Shown in pieces: positions 8,922-18,142 of a stretch of 64,000 nt of DNA. Position 1 is the stretch's first letter. Each line of letters starts with the position of its first letter. Under the pieces are notes generated by a model that was given only the letters and a program-made list of their open reading frames with translations, searched no databases and was not told the DNA's origin. Source of the DNA: Rhodanobacteraceae bacterium (GTDB lineage Bacteria > Pseudomonadota > Gammaproteobacteria > Xanthomonadales > SZUA-5); the NCBI GenBank assembly GCA_016717705.1, contig JADKFD010000001.1:203817-267816 (forward strand), given 5' to 3'. The position numbers were made by a program, and so were the translations under genes.

Positions 8922-9618
8922 ATGCCCCTCGCCTTGACGAAATTTCTCGGATCGCTGCTCGCCACGCTGGCCGCGCCCGCGCTGGTGCCGACCCCGGCAT
9001 ATGCCGGAGCAAGGAACAGAAACGCGCGCTGACCGCGCTGCAGGTGCTCAAGGAGGTGCAATCGACTCCGGACAGCGAAATCCCGCATCGCTGCTGTCGA
9101 AGGCCTACGCCATCGCCGTGATTCCCGAGGTCGTCAAGATCGGCCTGGTCGTCGGTGGACGTCGTGGCAAGGGCTTGATCTCGGTGCGCCAGGCCGATGG
9201 CACCTGGTCGAATCCGGCGTATATCGCCATCACCGGCGGCAGTTTCGGATTCCAGGCTGGCGTGCAATCCGCCGACCTCATCCTGGTGTTCCGCACGCCG
9301 CGCGGCGTCGACAATCTGGTTTCCGGCAAGTTCACGCTCGGTGCCGATGCCTCGGTCGCGGCAGGCCCGGTCGGGCGCCAGGCATCGGCAGCCACCGACG
9401 GCGAACTCAAGGCGGAAATTCTCACCTATGCGCGGGCTCGCGGCCTGTTCGCCGGCGTGGCGCTGGATGGCTCGGTACTGTCGCTGGACTACGATGCCAT
9501 CGAGCGCGTCTATGGCTCCGGCATTTCACCGCGTGCGCTGTTTGAAGGTCGCGTGCGCGGCGCCCCCGGTTTCATCGTCGACTTCAAGGATCAACTGGAA
9601 GAGCAGACTTCGCGCTAG
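8922..9618 (+). pseudogene. SYLF/Ysc84 lipid-binding domain protein, two frameshifts
   Basis: The ATG at 8922 has AGGAG upstream and encodes a signal peptide (MPLALTKFLGSLLATLAAPA...PAYA). The frame then breaks near 9008; the next segment SKEQKRALTALQVLKEVQ reads in a second frame and breaks again near 9082; the rest (ASLLSKAYAIAVIPEVVKIG, GGSFGFQAGVQSADLILVF, DNLVSGKFTLGADASVAAGP) reads in a third frame to the stop. These are hallmarks of the SYLF (Ysc84) lipid-binding domain. Two one-base corrections restore a single secreted protein of about 230 residues. Both breaks lie in the first quarter of the gene. Confidence 0.8.
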
Positions 9619-9684
9619 CGCGCTGTCATCCGCGGTCCACCTGCGAGCGTTATGCTCGCGAATCGAGTCAATCTGGAGCAGTCC

Positions 9685-9906
9685 ATGGGTAGCATGAGCA
9701 TCGGCCATTGGGTCATCGTTCTGGTCGTCGTGATGCTGTTGTTCGGCACCAAGCGCCTGCGCAACGTCGGCAGCGACCTGGGCGCCGCACTGAAAGGCTT
9801 CAAGCAGGGCCTGGCCGAAAGCAATGAGCCCGCCAAGCTGGAGGCCGATCCGAAGCCGGCCACCCCGGTGACGGAGGCTGAGAAAGAGCCGGCACAGAAG
9901 AGTTGA
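9685..9906 (+). CDS. tatA: Twin-arginine translocase subunit TatA
   Basis: TatA forms the protein-conducting part of the Tat system for folded proteins. The 73-residue product has the short membrane helix IGHWVIVLVVVMLLFGTKRL with the conserved FG at its end, an amphipathic helix (NVGSDLGAALKGFKQGL) and an acidic/proline-rich tail. The ATG at 9685 has GGAG upstream. First gene of tatABC, 7 bases from tatB. Confidence 0.93.
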   Translation: MGSMSIGHWVIVLVVVMLLFGTKRLRNVGSDLGAALKGFKQGLAESNEPAKLEADPKPATPVTEAEKEPAQKS

Positions 9907-9913
9907 CCCGACT

Positions 9914-10216
9914 GTGTTCGACGTCGGCTTCTCGGAACTGGTGATGATCGCGGTCGTCGCCTTGCTGGTGCTGGGTCCTGAACGATTGCCCGGCGCCGCG
10001 CGCACCGTGGGTGCGCTGCTGCGCAAGGCGCGACATAGTTTCGAGTCGGTCAAGGCCGAGGTCGAACGCGAGGTCCGCGACGAGGAATTGAAGCGCGTGC
10101 TGAAGAGCATGCCGCAGCCAAGCGATGTGCTGCGCAGCGTGACCGAGCCGCTGGAACGCCAGGCCGGCGAGATCAGTACGTCCATCAAGACCGGCGACGA
10201 TGGCTCCCAGCGCTGA
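9914..10216 (+). CDS. tatB: Sec-independent translocase subunit TatB
   Basis: TatB recognises twin-arginine signal peptides together with TatC. The 100-residue product starts at GTG 9914 (MFDVGFSELVMIAVVALLVL), with the conserved N-terminal membrane helix, GPERLPGAART motif and a long amphipathic helix. Overlaps the tatC start by 17 bases, typical of a tatABC operon. Confidence 0.93.
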   Translation: MFDVGFSELVMIAVVALLVLGPERLPGAARTVGALLRKARHSFESVKAEVEREVRDEELKRVLKSMPQPSDVLRSVTEPLERQAGEISTSIKTGDDGSQR

Positions 10217-10865
10217 CCACGACGAGGGCGGCCAGGGCTTCCTCAGCCACCTGGTGGAGTTGCGCACCCGGTTGCTGCACGCAGTAGCGGGCTGGCTGCT
10301 GCTGGCGCTTGCGCTGATGCCCTTCGGCAACCGCCTCTACAGCCTGCTGGCCGATCCCTTCCGGTCGACGTTGCCGGAAGGCGCGCAGATGATCGCCATC
10401 GATCCGGCCTCGCCTTTCTTCACGCCGCTGAAGCTCAGCTTCTTCGTCGCGCTGATCATTGCCATGCCCTGGGTGATCTACCAGCTGTGGGCCTTCGTCG
10501 CGCCGGGCCTGTACAAGAATGAACAACGCCTGGCGGTGCCGCTGTTGATTTCGAGCACGCTGCTGTTCTATGCCGGCTGCGCATTCGCCTATTTCCTGGT
10601 GCTGCCGACGGTATTCGGCTTCATGCAGGCGGTCGCACCCGAAGGCGTCGCGGTGATGACCGACATCAGCCGTTACCTCGATTTCGTGCTGGTGATCTTC
10701 CTCGCTTTCGGCGTCACCTTCGAGGTGCCGGTCGCCACCGTGATTCTGGTCGCGCTGGGCTGGGTCAGCATCGAGCAGCTCAAGGCCTCGCGCTCCTACG
10801 TCGTGGTCGCCGCTTTCGTCATTGCCGCGGTGCTCAGCAAAGGCAGCCGACGCATGCGCCTTTGA
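10200..10865 (+). CDS. tatC: Twin-arginine translocase subunit TatC, C-terminally truncated
   Basis: TatC is the signal-peptide receptor of the Tat translocase. Residues 1-212 match a normal TatC: FLSHLVELRTRLLHAV, the SFFVALIIAMPWVIYQLWAF helix, GLYKNEQR loop, LPTVFGFMQ, and the start of transmembrane helix 5 (VVVAAFVIAAVL). There the match ends: instead of a TPPD loop and helix 6, the frame reads SKGSRRMRL and stops, giving 221 rather than the usual 240-260 residues. No frame downstream holds the missing end. The break sits beside a C/A-rich simple repeat, so deletion or misassembly is likely; the truncated form is probably not functional. Confidence 0.88.
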   Translation: MAPSADHDEGGQGFLSHLVELRTRLLHAVAGWLLLALALMPFGNRLYSLLADPFRSTLPEGAQMIAIDPASPFFTPLKLSFFVALIIAMPWVIYQLWAFVAPGLYKNEQRLAVPLLISSTLLFYAGCAFAYFLVLPTVFGFMQAVAPEGVAVMTDISRYLDFVLVIFLAFGVTFEVPVATVILVALGWVSIEQLKASRSYVVVAAFVIAAVLSKGSRRMRL

Positions 10866-10876
10866 TCTTGCCGCCA

Positions 10877-10903
10877 AGAACCAGCAACCAACAACCAACA
10901 ACC
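10877..10903. repeat. C/A-rich simple repeat next to the tatC break
   Basis: ACCAGCAACCAACAACCAAC and following bases, between the tatC stop and the convergent membrane-protein stop. It is the complement of the G/T-rich word at 2775-2800. Confidence 0.5.
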
Positions 10904-10909
10904 GCCCTG

Positions 10910-11602
10910 TCAGACCGGCGGCGGCGGCGGCTCCTCGCTTGCTACCGGCTCAGCGGGCGCATTCGGCACCAGCTCGACGTCGCCATAGATCTCGGCATAG
11001 GCCTCGTAGGCCGCACCGAGCAGCACCGGCACCAGCACCAGCAGGCCCAGGCCCAGGGGCAGGATGGCAATGAAGGTCAGCACGATGCAGGCGATCCAGA
11101 ACACGATGACTGCGGGCAGATTGGCGAGCACGCCTTCGAAGCTCGACTTGAGCGCCAGCGGGGCTTCCTGATTGCGGAACAGCACCAGCGGCACGGCAAA
11201 GTAGGTCAGCGCCATGACCACCACGGCGACCAGCGCGCCGAGCAGCCCACCGATCAGTCCGTTCGGAAGCAATGCACGCAAGATCGAGCCCAGCGTCGGC
11301 ACCAGCGCAACGATCGCCAGGTGCACCAGCCGATCCTGGTCATTGAGCGCGCTCCAGAGATCGTCGAACTGCATCTGGCGGCCCGTCGCATGACCGCGCA
11401 GGCTCTTCAGCATCCCCGCGTACAGAAAGGTGCCAACCACCGGGACGAGGATCGTCCCGAGCCAGGGAATGAAGGCCGCAATTGCAACCACCACGATGGT
11501 GACGAACACCATACCGATCAGCAGCGCGCCGCCCGCCTTGAAACCCGCCCAACCGCCCTGCAGCCAATTGATGCCGGCACCCGGATCCACAGTCCTGATC
11601 AT
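10910..11602 (-). CDS. BPSS1780-type integral membrane protein
   Basis: A 230-residue protein with four to six hydrophobic segments (e.g. GALLIGMVFVTIVVVAIAAF, LIGGLLGALVAVVVMALTYF, VIVFWIACIVLTFIAIL) and an acidic, proline-rich C-terminal tail (SEEPPPPPV). The N-terminal VDPGAGINWLQGGWAGFKAG and the FAVPLVLFRNQEAPLALKSS segment match the BPSS1780 family of proteobacterial membrane proteins, whose function is unknown. Convergent with tatC. Confidence 0.7.
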   Translation of the reverse strand: MIRTVDPGAGINWLQGGWAGFKAGGALLIGMVFVTIVVVAIAAFIPWLGTILVPVVGTFLYAGMLKSLRGHATGRQMQFDDLWSALNDQDRLVHLAIVALVPTLGSILRALLPNGLIGGLLGALVAVVVMALTYFAVPLVLFRNQEAPLALKSSFEGVLANLPAVIVFWIACIVLTFIAILPLGLGLLVLVPVLLGAAYEAYAEIYGDVELVPNAPAEPVASEEPPPPPV

Positions 11603-11726
11603 CGCCCTGCCCTCTGCTCATCTTTGGTGCCCAGCATAACGCTGCCGGGGCCGCTGTAGCCCATCGCAATCGACGTGTCGGGAATTGGGCCACGCAGTCG
11701 CGTGGCCATCCATGAACTGCAGGAGC

Positions 11727-11748
11727 ATCGCGCGCGAGCGCGCTCCTA
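11727..11748. repeat. REP-like palindrome, family A
   Basis: ATCGCGCGCGAGCGCGCTCC followed by TA; same family as 5632 and 20883. It lies in the divergent spacer between the membrane-protein start and the GspE stop. Confidence 0.65.
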
Positions 11749-11814
11749 CCTGGCTTGCGTGGCATTTCGGCATCGTTGCGGGCGCGCGGGCGCTGCGCGC
11801 GATCCGGTTTCCAC

Positions 11815-13663
11815 CTAGTCGATCGGCGGCAACACGCCCATCACTTCCTCGATGGTGGTCGTGCCGCGCGCCACGTGCATCGCCGCAGACAGGCGCAGGG
11901 GGCGCATGCCCTCCTTGAGCGCGGCCTCGGTGAACTTGGCCAGTTCGATGCCCGGGTGGATCATGCTGCGCAGGGTCGACGAGATCTTCAGCATCTCGTA
12001 GATACCGGTACGCCCGAGATACCCGGTCTTGCGGCACTCCAGGCAGCCGACCGGCGCTCCAATGCGCTTGGGCACTTCGGCGCGCCAGGGATGGCACAGC
12101 GCCTTCCACTTGATCTCGTCGACCTGGGCGTCGAGGCGCTTGCAGTGCGGGCACAGCGTGCGCACCAGGCGCTGCGCCATGATGCCCACCAGCGTGCCCT
12201 GCAGCAGGTAGTACGGCGCACCCAGATCCATCAGCCGCTGGATCGCGCTCGCGGCGTCGTTGGTGTGCAGGGTCGACAGCACCAGGTGGCCGGTCAGCGA
12301 GGCCTGGATCGCCATCTGCGCGGTTTCCAGGTCGCGGATTTCGCCGACCATGATGATGTCGGGATCCTGGCGCAGCAGCGTGCGCACGCCCTCGGCAAAG
12401 CCCAGATCGATATTGTGCTGCACCTGCATCTGGTTGAATTCGGGCGACACCATCTCGATCGGGTCTTCCACGGTGCAGACATTGATCTCCGGGGTCGCCA
12501 GCCGCTTCAGCGTCGAGTACAGCGTGGTGGTCTTGCCGGAACCGGTCGGTCCGGTCACCAGCACGATGCCGTTGGGCACCGCGATCATCGCCTCCCACAG
12601 CTTGCCCTCGCGCTCGGAGAAGCCCAGCTGGGAGAACTCCTTGACCACGATATCGGGGTCGAAGATGCGCATGACCACTTTTTCGCCAAAAGCGGTCGGC
12701 ATCGTCGACAGGCGCATCTCGACTTCGCGTCCGGACGGGCTTCTGGCCTTCAACCGGCCGTCCTGCGGCCGCCGCTTTTCCGCCAGATCCATGCGCCCGA
12801 GCACCTTGATGCGTGCGGTCACGCCGATCATCACCGGGGTCGGCAACTCGAAGGTCTTGTGCATGATTCCATCGATGCGGAAGCGCACGATGGAAATCTC
12901 GCGACGCGGTTCCAGATGGATGTCGCTGGCGCGGCTCTCAAAGGCGTATTGCAGCAGCCAGTCGACGATCTGCACGATGTGCTGGTCGTCGGCACCCAGA
13001 TTGGCGCTCTTGCCCAGCTCCAGCAGTTGTTCGAAGTTGATGATCTTGCTGCTGATGTCGCGATTGCCGTCCCTGTCCTTCTGGTCCTTGGCCTTGCGCA
13101 CGCTGCGCGTGACGCCGTAGAACTCCATCAGGTAGCGCGACACGTCGAGCGGATTGGACACCACGCACTGCACTTCGCGGCGCAGGATGTTGGCGAGATC
13201 GCCGCGCCAGTGGTCCACCATCGGCTCGCTGGTGGCGAACACCACGGTTTCCGGCGTCACCGCCACCGGCAGGATGCGGTAGCGCTGGGCATAGGCCTGG
13301 CCGATGACCTCGGTCACCTCGGCCATCTTGATCTTCATCGGGTCGATCTTGAAATACGGCAGCTGCGCCTGCTCGGCCAGCCACTCCGTCAACAACTCCA
13401 GGGTCAGCGACTTGTCCGGCTCGCGCGCGTTCTTCGGCTTCAGGTTGGCGATGATCACCAGCGGATGCAGGTCGAGGCGGCCGGCGCCGGAACGCGCATC
13501 CAGCAGCACGCGCTCGCCGTCGGCGCGGCGTCAGCATGCCGTCTTCGGTCAGCGCCGCCACGACCTGCGACAGCACCAGCTTGTGATTCGCAGTGAAGCG
13601 CGGGGCCGCACCGTTCGTCGGAAGTTCTTTGACGACCGCGCGCGGCAACTTGACCGTTGACAT
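11815..13663 (-). CDS. GspE/PilB-family secretion or pilus assembly ATPase, N-terminal frameshift
   Basis: Cytoplasmic hexameric ATPase of the type II secretion/type IV pilus family. From the ATG at 13663 (MSTVKLPRAVVKELPTNG) the first 50 residues end in a frame slip near 13530; one base removed joins TEDGMLTP to ADGERVLLDARSGAG and on. Then an N-terminal T2SSE domain, Walker A GPTGSGKTTT (about residue 369), Asp box TVEDPIEMVS, Walker B PDIIMVGEIRDLETA, His box LSTLHTNDA, and a four-cysteine zinc site (CPHC and CLEC) typical of GspE. About 615 residues. No other secretion or pilus genes are adjacent, so the partner machine is unknown. Confidence 0.85.
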
Positions 13664-13787
13664 GTGGTGCGCTCGTACTAGGGCCAAGCGCGCATCCTAC
13701 TCCGACAGCGGTCGGTGGCGTGCGTGGCAGCGCACGTATCCGCGCGGTCACTGAGCGTCCAATTCGAACTCGACACGGGAACCACTC

Positions 13788-14144
13788 ATGGGCAACAAGA
13801 TCATCCAGCGCTTCGACGTCGGCGCACGCATGTCGGAAATGAGCATCTACAACAGCATCGTGCATCTCGCCGGCCAGGTCGCGGGCGACGCCAGTGCCGA
13901 CATCAGCGGCCAGACGCGTCAGGTGCTGGCGGCCATCGACGCCCTGCTGGAACGTGCCGGCAGCGACAAGACCAAGATCCTGATGGCGCAGATCTACCTG
14001 TCCGACGTGCGCGATTTCGCCGCGATGAACGCGGTATGGGACAGCTGGGTAGTCGCCGGCCACACCCCGCCGCGCGCCACCGTGCAGGCGCCGCTGGCCA
14101 AGCCGGAGTGGCGCATCGAGATTGTGGTGACGGCGGCGGTGTGA
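13788..14144 (+). CDS. RidA-family protein
   Basis: A 118-residue YjgF/YER057c/UK114-fold protein. RidA enzymes hydrolyse reactive enamine/imine intermediates. Family landmarks: the strand-helix pattern IVHLAGQVAGD, SGQTRQVLAAIDALLERAGS, ILMAQIYLSDVRDFAAMNAV and TPPRATVQAPLAKPEWRIEI (Arg of PPRATV binds the substrate carboxylate). The ATG at 13788 lies close to the GspE start on the other strand. Stand-alone gene; the specific RidA subgroup cannot be told. Confidence 0.9.
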   Translation: MGNKIIQRFDVGARMSEMSIYNSIVHLAGQVAGDASADISGQTRQVLAAIDALLERAGSDKTKILMAQIYLSDVRDFAAMNAVWDSWVVAGHTPPRATVQAPLAKPEWRIEIVVTAAV

Positions 14145-14270
14145 GGATCGGTTGTCGGTTTTCGGTGTCGGGGTCGGTCGTTGGCAGCGAGCGCGCCCTA
14201 CAGTTGCCGAGGTCTGGAAATTGTGGAGCCGCGCTCGCGCAACGCCAAAACCGCAACCACAAACCCGCTT
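14144..14270. repeat. G/T- then C/A-rich simple spacer
   Basis: GGATCGGTTGTCGGTTTTCG and following GT-rich words, then CCAAAACCGCAACCACAAACC near the end. It separates the convergent ridA-like and pbpC genes. No gene or classic terminator with a T-run is seen. Confidence 0.4.
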
Positions 14271-16651
14271 CACCGCTCCAACACCACCTCCACCTCGCGC
14301 TCGGCGACACGCCCGTGGTCGTCGACCACGCGCAGGCGGTGCCGCCCGGCGCCGGGCGGGGTCCACGCCAGTGCCTGGCCGACGGCGGTGTCACCCAGAT
14401 AGCTGCTGCCGGCGAACCAGTACAGCCGGCTGACATCGGCATCGCTGCTGGCTTCCAGATCGATCTGGCTCTGCTCCGGCCGCGACACGCGCAGGGCGTA
14501 GGCGGTCGCGCGCAGCGGTGAGGTGATCTGCGGCGCGCTGCCCAGCCAATGCTCGGCGCCGGCGCAGTCCGCATCGCGCGGCGGCTTGCGCCTGGGTATG
14601 CCGGCCTGCGCGTATACCGCTGCCAGGTCGCTCGGCCAGAACTCATAGACTTCGGTGCGCACGCTCGCCGGATCGCGCACGCCGCAGACCGGCTGACCGC
14701 TGACGCGATCGACCTGGATGGCGCGGTGGATGCGGCTGACGCGGATCGGCGACACGCCCGGGATGAACCAGGTATCGCCGCGCTTGGGGCACCAGGTGTT
14801 CGGCAGATCGCCGGAAGCGCGGCAGATTTCGACGCGGCGCAGATTCAGCGGCCAGCGCCGCGGCGGGTCGCCCAGGTCCAGGTGCGCCGCCTGCAGCGCG
14901 TCCACGATCGAGAAGAACAGCGGCGCGGCGGCATCCACACCGACCAGCGCCGGATTGCCGCGACCGTCGAAATTGCCGAGCCAGACGACCAGCGCATAGG
15001 GGCCGACCAGACCCGCGCTCCAGGCATCGCGGAAACCCCAGCTGGTACCGGTCTTCCACGACACCCGCGGTGCATCGGTCTGCGCCAGAGTCCCGAGGTC
15101 CGGTCGCGGGTTCTTCGCCAGCATGTCGCGCACGATGAACGCCGCTTCGGCACTCAGCAGGGAGCGCCCCGAAGCGTTCGGCGTTGCCTCGATGTAGCGC
15201 AGCGGGCGCCAGTCGCCGTCGTTGCCGAGCACGGTGTAGAGCTGCATCAGCTCTTCCATGGTCACTTCGCCGCCGCCGAGCACCAGCGCCAGGCCGTAGT
15301 GTTCCGCACTGGCCAGGCGACTGATGCCGGCGCTGCGCAGGAAGTCGTAGAAGCTCGGCCGATGCAACTGCGCCGCCACCAGCACCGCCGGAATATTGCG
15401 CGAGCGCACCAGCGCCTCGGTCGCGGTGACCGGGCCGAGGAAGCGACCGTCGAAATTCTCCGGCATGAACGGCCCGAAGGCGCTGGGCACGTCGCGCAGA
15501 ACGGTGGCCGGATGCAGCACCCCCTGATCCAGCGCCAACCCGTAGATGAAGGGTTTCAGTGTCGATCCCGGCGAGCGTTTGGCCAGCGCGCCGTTGACCT
15601 GGCCGGCGATGCTGGCGTCGAAATAGTCCGCCGAGCCCACCAGCGCGCGCACGCCCATGTCGCGCGTGTCGACCAGCATCGCCACCGCGTTGCTGAGGCC
15701 CTTGGCGCGCCAGCGGTCGAGGTGACTGGCGACGCGCTGCTCGACCAGTTGCTGCAGCGGCAGCTCGAGTGTGGTCGTCAGGTGCGGCTGGGTTTGCGTG
15801 CGCCGCCAGCGCTCGGCCAGCACGCGCTCGACAAAATGCGGCGCGGAAAATGGCAGTTGTTGCGGCGCCCGCAGGCGCAGCGGCAGGGTCATCAGCGCGT
15901 CGGCCGCGTCATCGGCGCGACCGGTCAGCCGAAAGCGCTGGTACAGGCGGTCACGCGCGGCGGTCAGCCCGGGGCCGATCGTGCTGCCGTCGGCATCGGC
16001 GGCTGGCCGGCCGCGGCGCGCCGGCGCCTGCGGCAGCACCGCCAGGGTCAACGCCTCGGGCAGCGTCAGCGCGCCAACCGGCTTGTCGAAATAGATCAGG
16101 CTGGCGGCAGCGGCGCCCTCGATGTTGCCGCCATAGGGCGCGAGGTTGAGGTAGGCCTCGAGAATCTCGTCCTTGCTGTAGCGCGCCTCCAGCAGCAGCG
16201 CGTGGCCAATCTGCACCAGCTTGCCGCGCGGCGACCGCGTGTCCAGCCGCCCGAGCAGGCGCGCCAGCTGCATCGTCAGGGTCGACCCACCGACGCGCGC
16301 ATCGCCGCTGACATAGGTGCTCCAGGCGCCGCGCGTGAGGCTGATCGGGTTGAAGCCCGGATGCCAGCGGAACCAGGCGTCCTCGTGCAGCAGCACCGCA
16401 TCGACCAGCACCGGCGACATCTCCGCCAGCGGCAGCCACAACCGGTAGCGCTCGTCGCTGGCCAGGGTCAGCCGCAGCAAACGGCCGTTGCGGTCGTAGA
16501 CGGCGACCGACTGCGGGGCGTGCGCCGACAGGGGCGGATGCGGCAGCAGGCGCAACGCCACGACGACCATGCCCAGCGCCAGCCCCAACAACAACATGCG
16601 CCGGAGATGGCAGCAGATGCGGGTTCGCGTGGGTTTGACGATGGCGGGCAT
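14270..16651 (-). CDS. pbpC: Penicillin-binding protein 1C (bifunctional glycosyltransferase/transpeptidase)
   Basis: A 793-residue class A-type PBP anchored by one N-terminal helix (MLLLGLALGMVVVALRLL). The GT51 domain has HEDAWFRWHPGFNPIS, GGSTLTMQLARLLGRL and EAYLNLAPYGGNIEGAAAAS; the penicillin-binding domain has SPGSTLKPF (Ser nucleophile, about residue 359), SRNIPAV (SxN-type motif) and KTGTSWGFRDAW (about residue 532). A C-terminal BiPBP_C immunoglobulin-like domain ends VDDHGRVAEREVEVVLER. Length and domain order match PbpC. The alpha-2-macroglobulin partner often found beside pbpC is not seen within the window. Confidence 0.95.
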   Translation of the reverse strand: MPAIVKPTRTRICCHLRRMLLLGLALGMVVVALRLLPHPPLSAHAPQSVAVYDRNGRLLRLTLASDERYRLWLPLAEMSPVLVDAVLLHEDAWFRWHPGFNPISLTRGAWSTYVSGDARVGGSTLTMQLARLLGRLDTRSPRGKLVQIGHALLLEARYSKDEILEAYLNLAPYGGNIEGAAAASLIYFDKPVGALTLPEALTLAVLPQAPARRGRPAADADGSTIGPGLTAARDRLYQRFRLTGRADDAADALMTLPLRLRAPQQLPFSAPHFVERVLAERWRRTQTQPHLTTTLELPLQQLVEQRVASHLDRWRAKGLSNAVAMLVDTRDMGVRALVGSADYFDASIAGQVNGALAKRSPGSTLKPFIYGLALDQGVLHPATVLRDVPSAFGPFMPENFDGRFLGPVTATEALVRSRNIPAVLVAAQLHRPSFYDFLRSAGISRLASAEHYGLALVLGGGEVTMEELMQLYTVLGNDGDWRPLRYIEATPNASGRSLLSAEAAFIVRDMLAKNPRPDLGTLAQTDAPRVSWKTGTSWGFRDAWSAGLVGPYALVVWLGNFDGRGNPALVGVDAAAPLFFSIVDALQAAHLDLGDPPRRWPLNLRRVEICRASGDLPNTWCPKRGDTWFIPGVSPIRVSRIHRAIQVDRVSGQPVCGVRDPASVRTEVYEFWPSDLAAVYAQAGIPRRKPPRDADCAGAEHWLGSAPQITSPLRATAYALRVSRPEQSQIDLEASSDADVSRLYWFAGSSYLGDTAVGQALAWTPPGAGRHRLRVVDDHGRVAEREVEVVLER

Positions 16652-16955
16652 GCTCGGAGACTAGATCGATCGTGCTGTGGGAGGGGTACTGTTCGCCCTT
16701 GGCGGTGCGTTTGTTCGCGGATCGAACTGGCCTTCTCCCGTCCCCGCTCACCCTGAGCAAAGCGTCCCAGAGCTTCACCGGGACGCGTCGTCGAAGGGCG
16801 AGCGGGGCGCGGAGAATGGCGCCCTTCGACGACGCGTCCTGATTAAGCGCCGGACGCTTTGCTCAGGGTGAACGGATTGAAGAAATCTTGACCCAAAAGG
16901 CAATTGCTTACTGCGTGTCTTGTGAGAGAAACGCCAGCGTCGCGAATGCGCGGCC
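16652..16955. repeat. Intergenic region with nested inverted repeats
   Basis: No gene is supported in these 304 bases. 16747-16768 (CTCACCCTGAGCAAAGCGTCC) pairs with 16852-16873 (GGACGCTTTGCTCAGGGTGA), and inside them GACGCGTCGTCGAAGGGCG (16782-16800) pairs exactly with CGCCCTTCGACGACGCGTC (16820-16838). The whole can fold into one long hairpin. A partial relative of the outer arm (GGACGCTTTGCTCAGGGCGA) is at 26266-26285. 16687-16728 also resembles the 49597/56877 repeat (TTGGCGGTGCGTTTGTTCGC). Confidence 0.65.
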
Positions 16956-17930
16956 CTACAAGCTCGGCGGCTTCGCTTCGCTCATCAACTCGATGCGATC
17001 GGTCAGAATGCCATCGATACCCAGCACACGCAGCGGCGCGACGCGCGCGGGATCGTCGGTCCACACATAGACCTTGCCGCCGCTGGCGCGGACACGCTCG
17101 ATGAAGGTGCCTGGCCAGCCCCACAGCAGACGCGACAGCCCGCCGTCCGGCACGGTCAATGACTGACCTGCACAACTGGCCGGCAATGCGCCGGTCCAGC
17201 CGCTGACCAGATAGTCGATCAGACAACGCTTGATCTGACGCGGCTCCGCCAGCGTGCAGCGCGATGCGTTGGCAGCAGGGATGTCGAGGTAGTGCGCATT
17301 GAGCTCGGCAGTCGCCCCCAGACAAACCCGACCGGAAGCCCCGAGGCTGTCGAGCACGCTGGCGATGAGCTGCGTCGTTGCCGGGCTGCGGTCCTTCTGG
17401 TCGACCACAAACCGGCCCTCGGGGAAGGCCTGCAGCACCTCGCGCAAGCTCGGGATCAGGCCGATACCCTGACCACGGAAGGGATAGCTCTGACCACCAT
17501 CGGCCGTGTAGCCATGACCGGCGTCGAGCGAGCGCAGTTGCGCCAGGGTGAGCGAGCGCGTTTCGCCGTGGCCTTCGGTGCGGCAATCGACGGTCCAGTC
17601 GTGCCACACCACCAGTTCGCCGTCGGCGGTCGCGTGCACGTCGATTTCGATCCGCGTCGCGCCGGCAGCGAAGGCGGCACGCATCGACGGCAGGGTGTTC
17701 TCCAGGTAAGCGTGTCGCGGCGTGTCGATGCGCTCGGCAGTACAGGTGTCGTTGTCGAGACCCTGCCGGTGAAAGGTCTGATGCACGCCGCGATGGGCGA
17801 GCAGATCGAAATCCGGCACTGGCGGCAGCGCGCGGAACGGCAACTGCGCCAGGTACAGCAGCGCGTAGGCGAGCAGCAGCATCGCGGCCAGTCGGTACAG
17901 TCGTCGCAACCAGCGTTTGGGCTTGGGCAT
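16956..17930 (-). CDS. Glycerophosphodiester phosphodiesterase
   Basis: GDPD-fold phosphodiesterase, 324 residues, anchored by an N-terminal helix (LAAMLLLAYALLYLAQL). It has the catalytic AHRGVHQ (HR), YLENTLPSMRAAFAAGA (EN), EIDVHATADGELVVWHDW (ExD and the second His) and the C-terminal KVYVWTDD and GIDGILTDR motifs. It likely hydrolyses glycerophosphodiesters or a related lipid headgroup at the membrane. The ATG at 17930 puts the helix at the N-terminus. All catalytic residues are present. Confidence 0.9.
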   Translation of the reverse strand: MPKPKRWLRRLYRLAAMLLLAYALLYLAQLPFRALPPVPDFDLLAHRGVHQTFHRQGLDNDTCTAERIDTPRHAYLENTLPSMRAAFAAGATRIEIDVHATADGELVVWHDWTVDCRTEGHGETRSLTLAQLRSLDAGHGYTADGGQSYPFRGQGIGLIPSLREVLQAFPEGRFVVDQKDRSPATTQLIASVLDSLGASGRVCLGATAELNAHYLDIPAANASRCTLAEPRQIKRCLIDYLVSGWTGALPASCAGQSLTVPDGGLSRLLWGWPGTFIERVRASGGKVYVWTDDPARVAPLRVLGIDGILTDRIELMSEAKPPSL

Positions 17931-18142
17931 CGGTCTCGTCAATTCGGCATCGCCAGGGTCTGGGCAATCTCCGCGCTGAGGCTGGCAGCCCCTCGGGCTG
18001 CCGATCGGGCGACCAGCGGGCGCCAATCGAGTGAATTCGGGGTTTTTGCGGGCGCCCGCCCGCTGGCGCCTGAACCGTGCCTCACGGTGCCCCTGCTATC
18101 GTCCGCCCATCGATCCGCTGATGTCGCCTGACGACCGCCGCC

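Noticed and set aside
14549..16756. 735-codon frame opposite pbpC
   Set aside because: The minus strand encodes a complete PBP1C with all motifs; the plus frame is an Arg/Gln-rich mirror typical of high-GC DNA.
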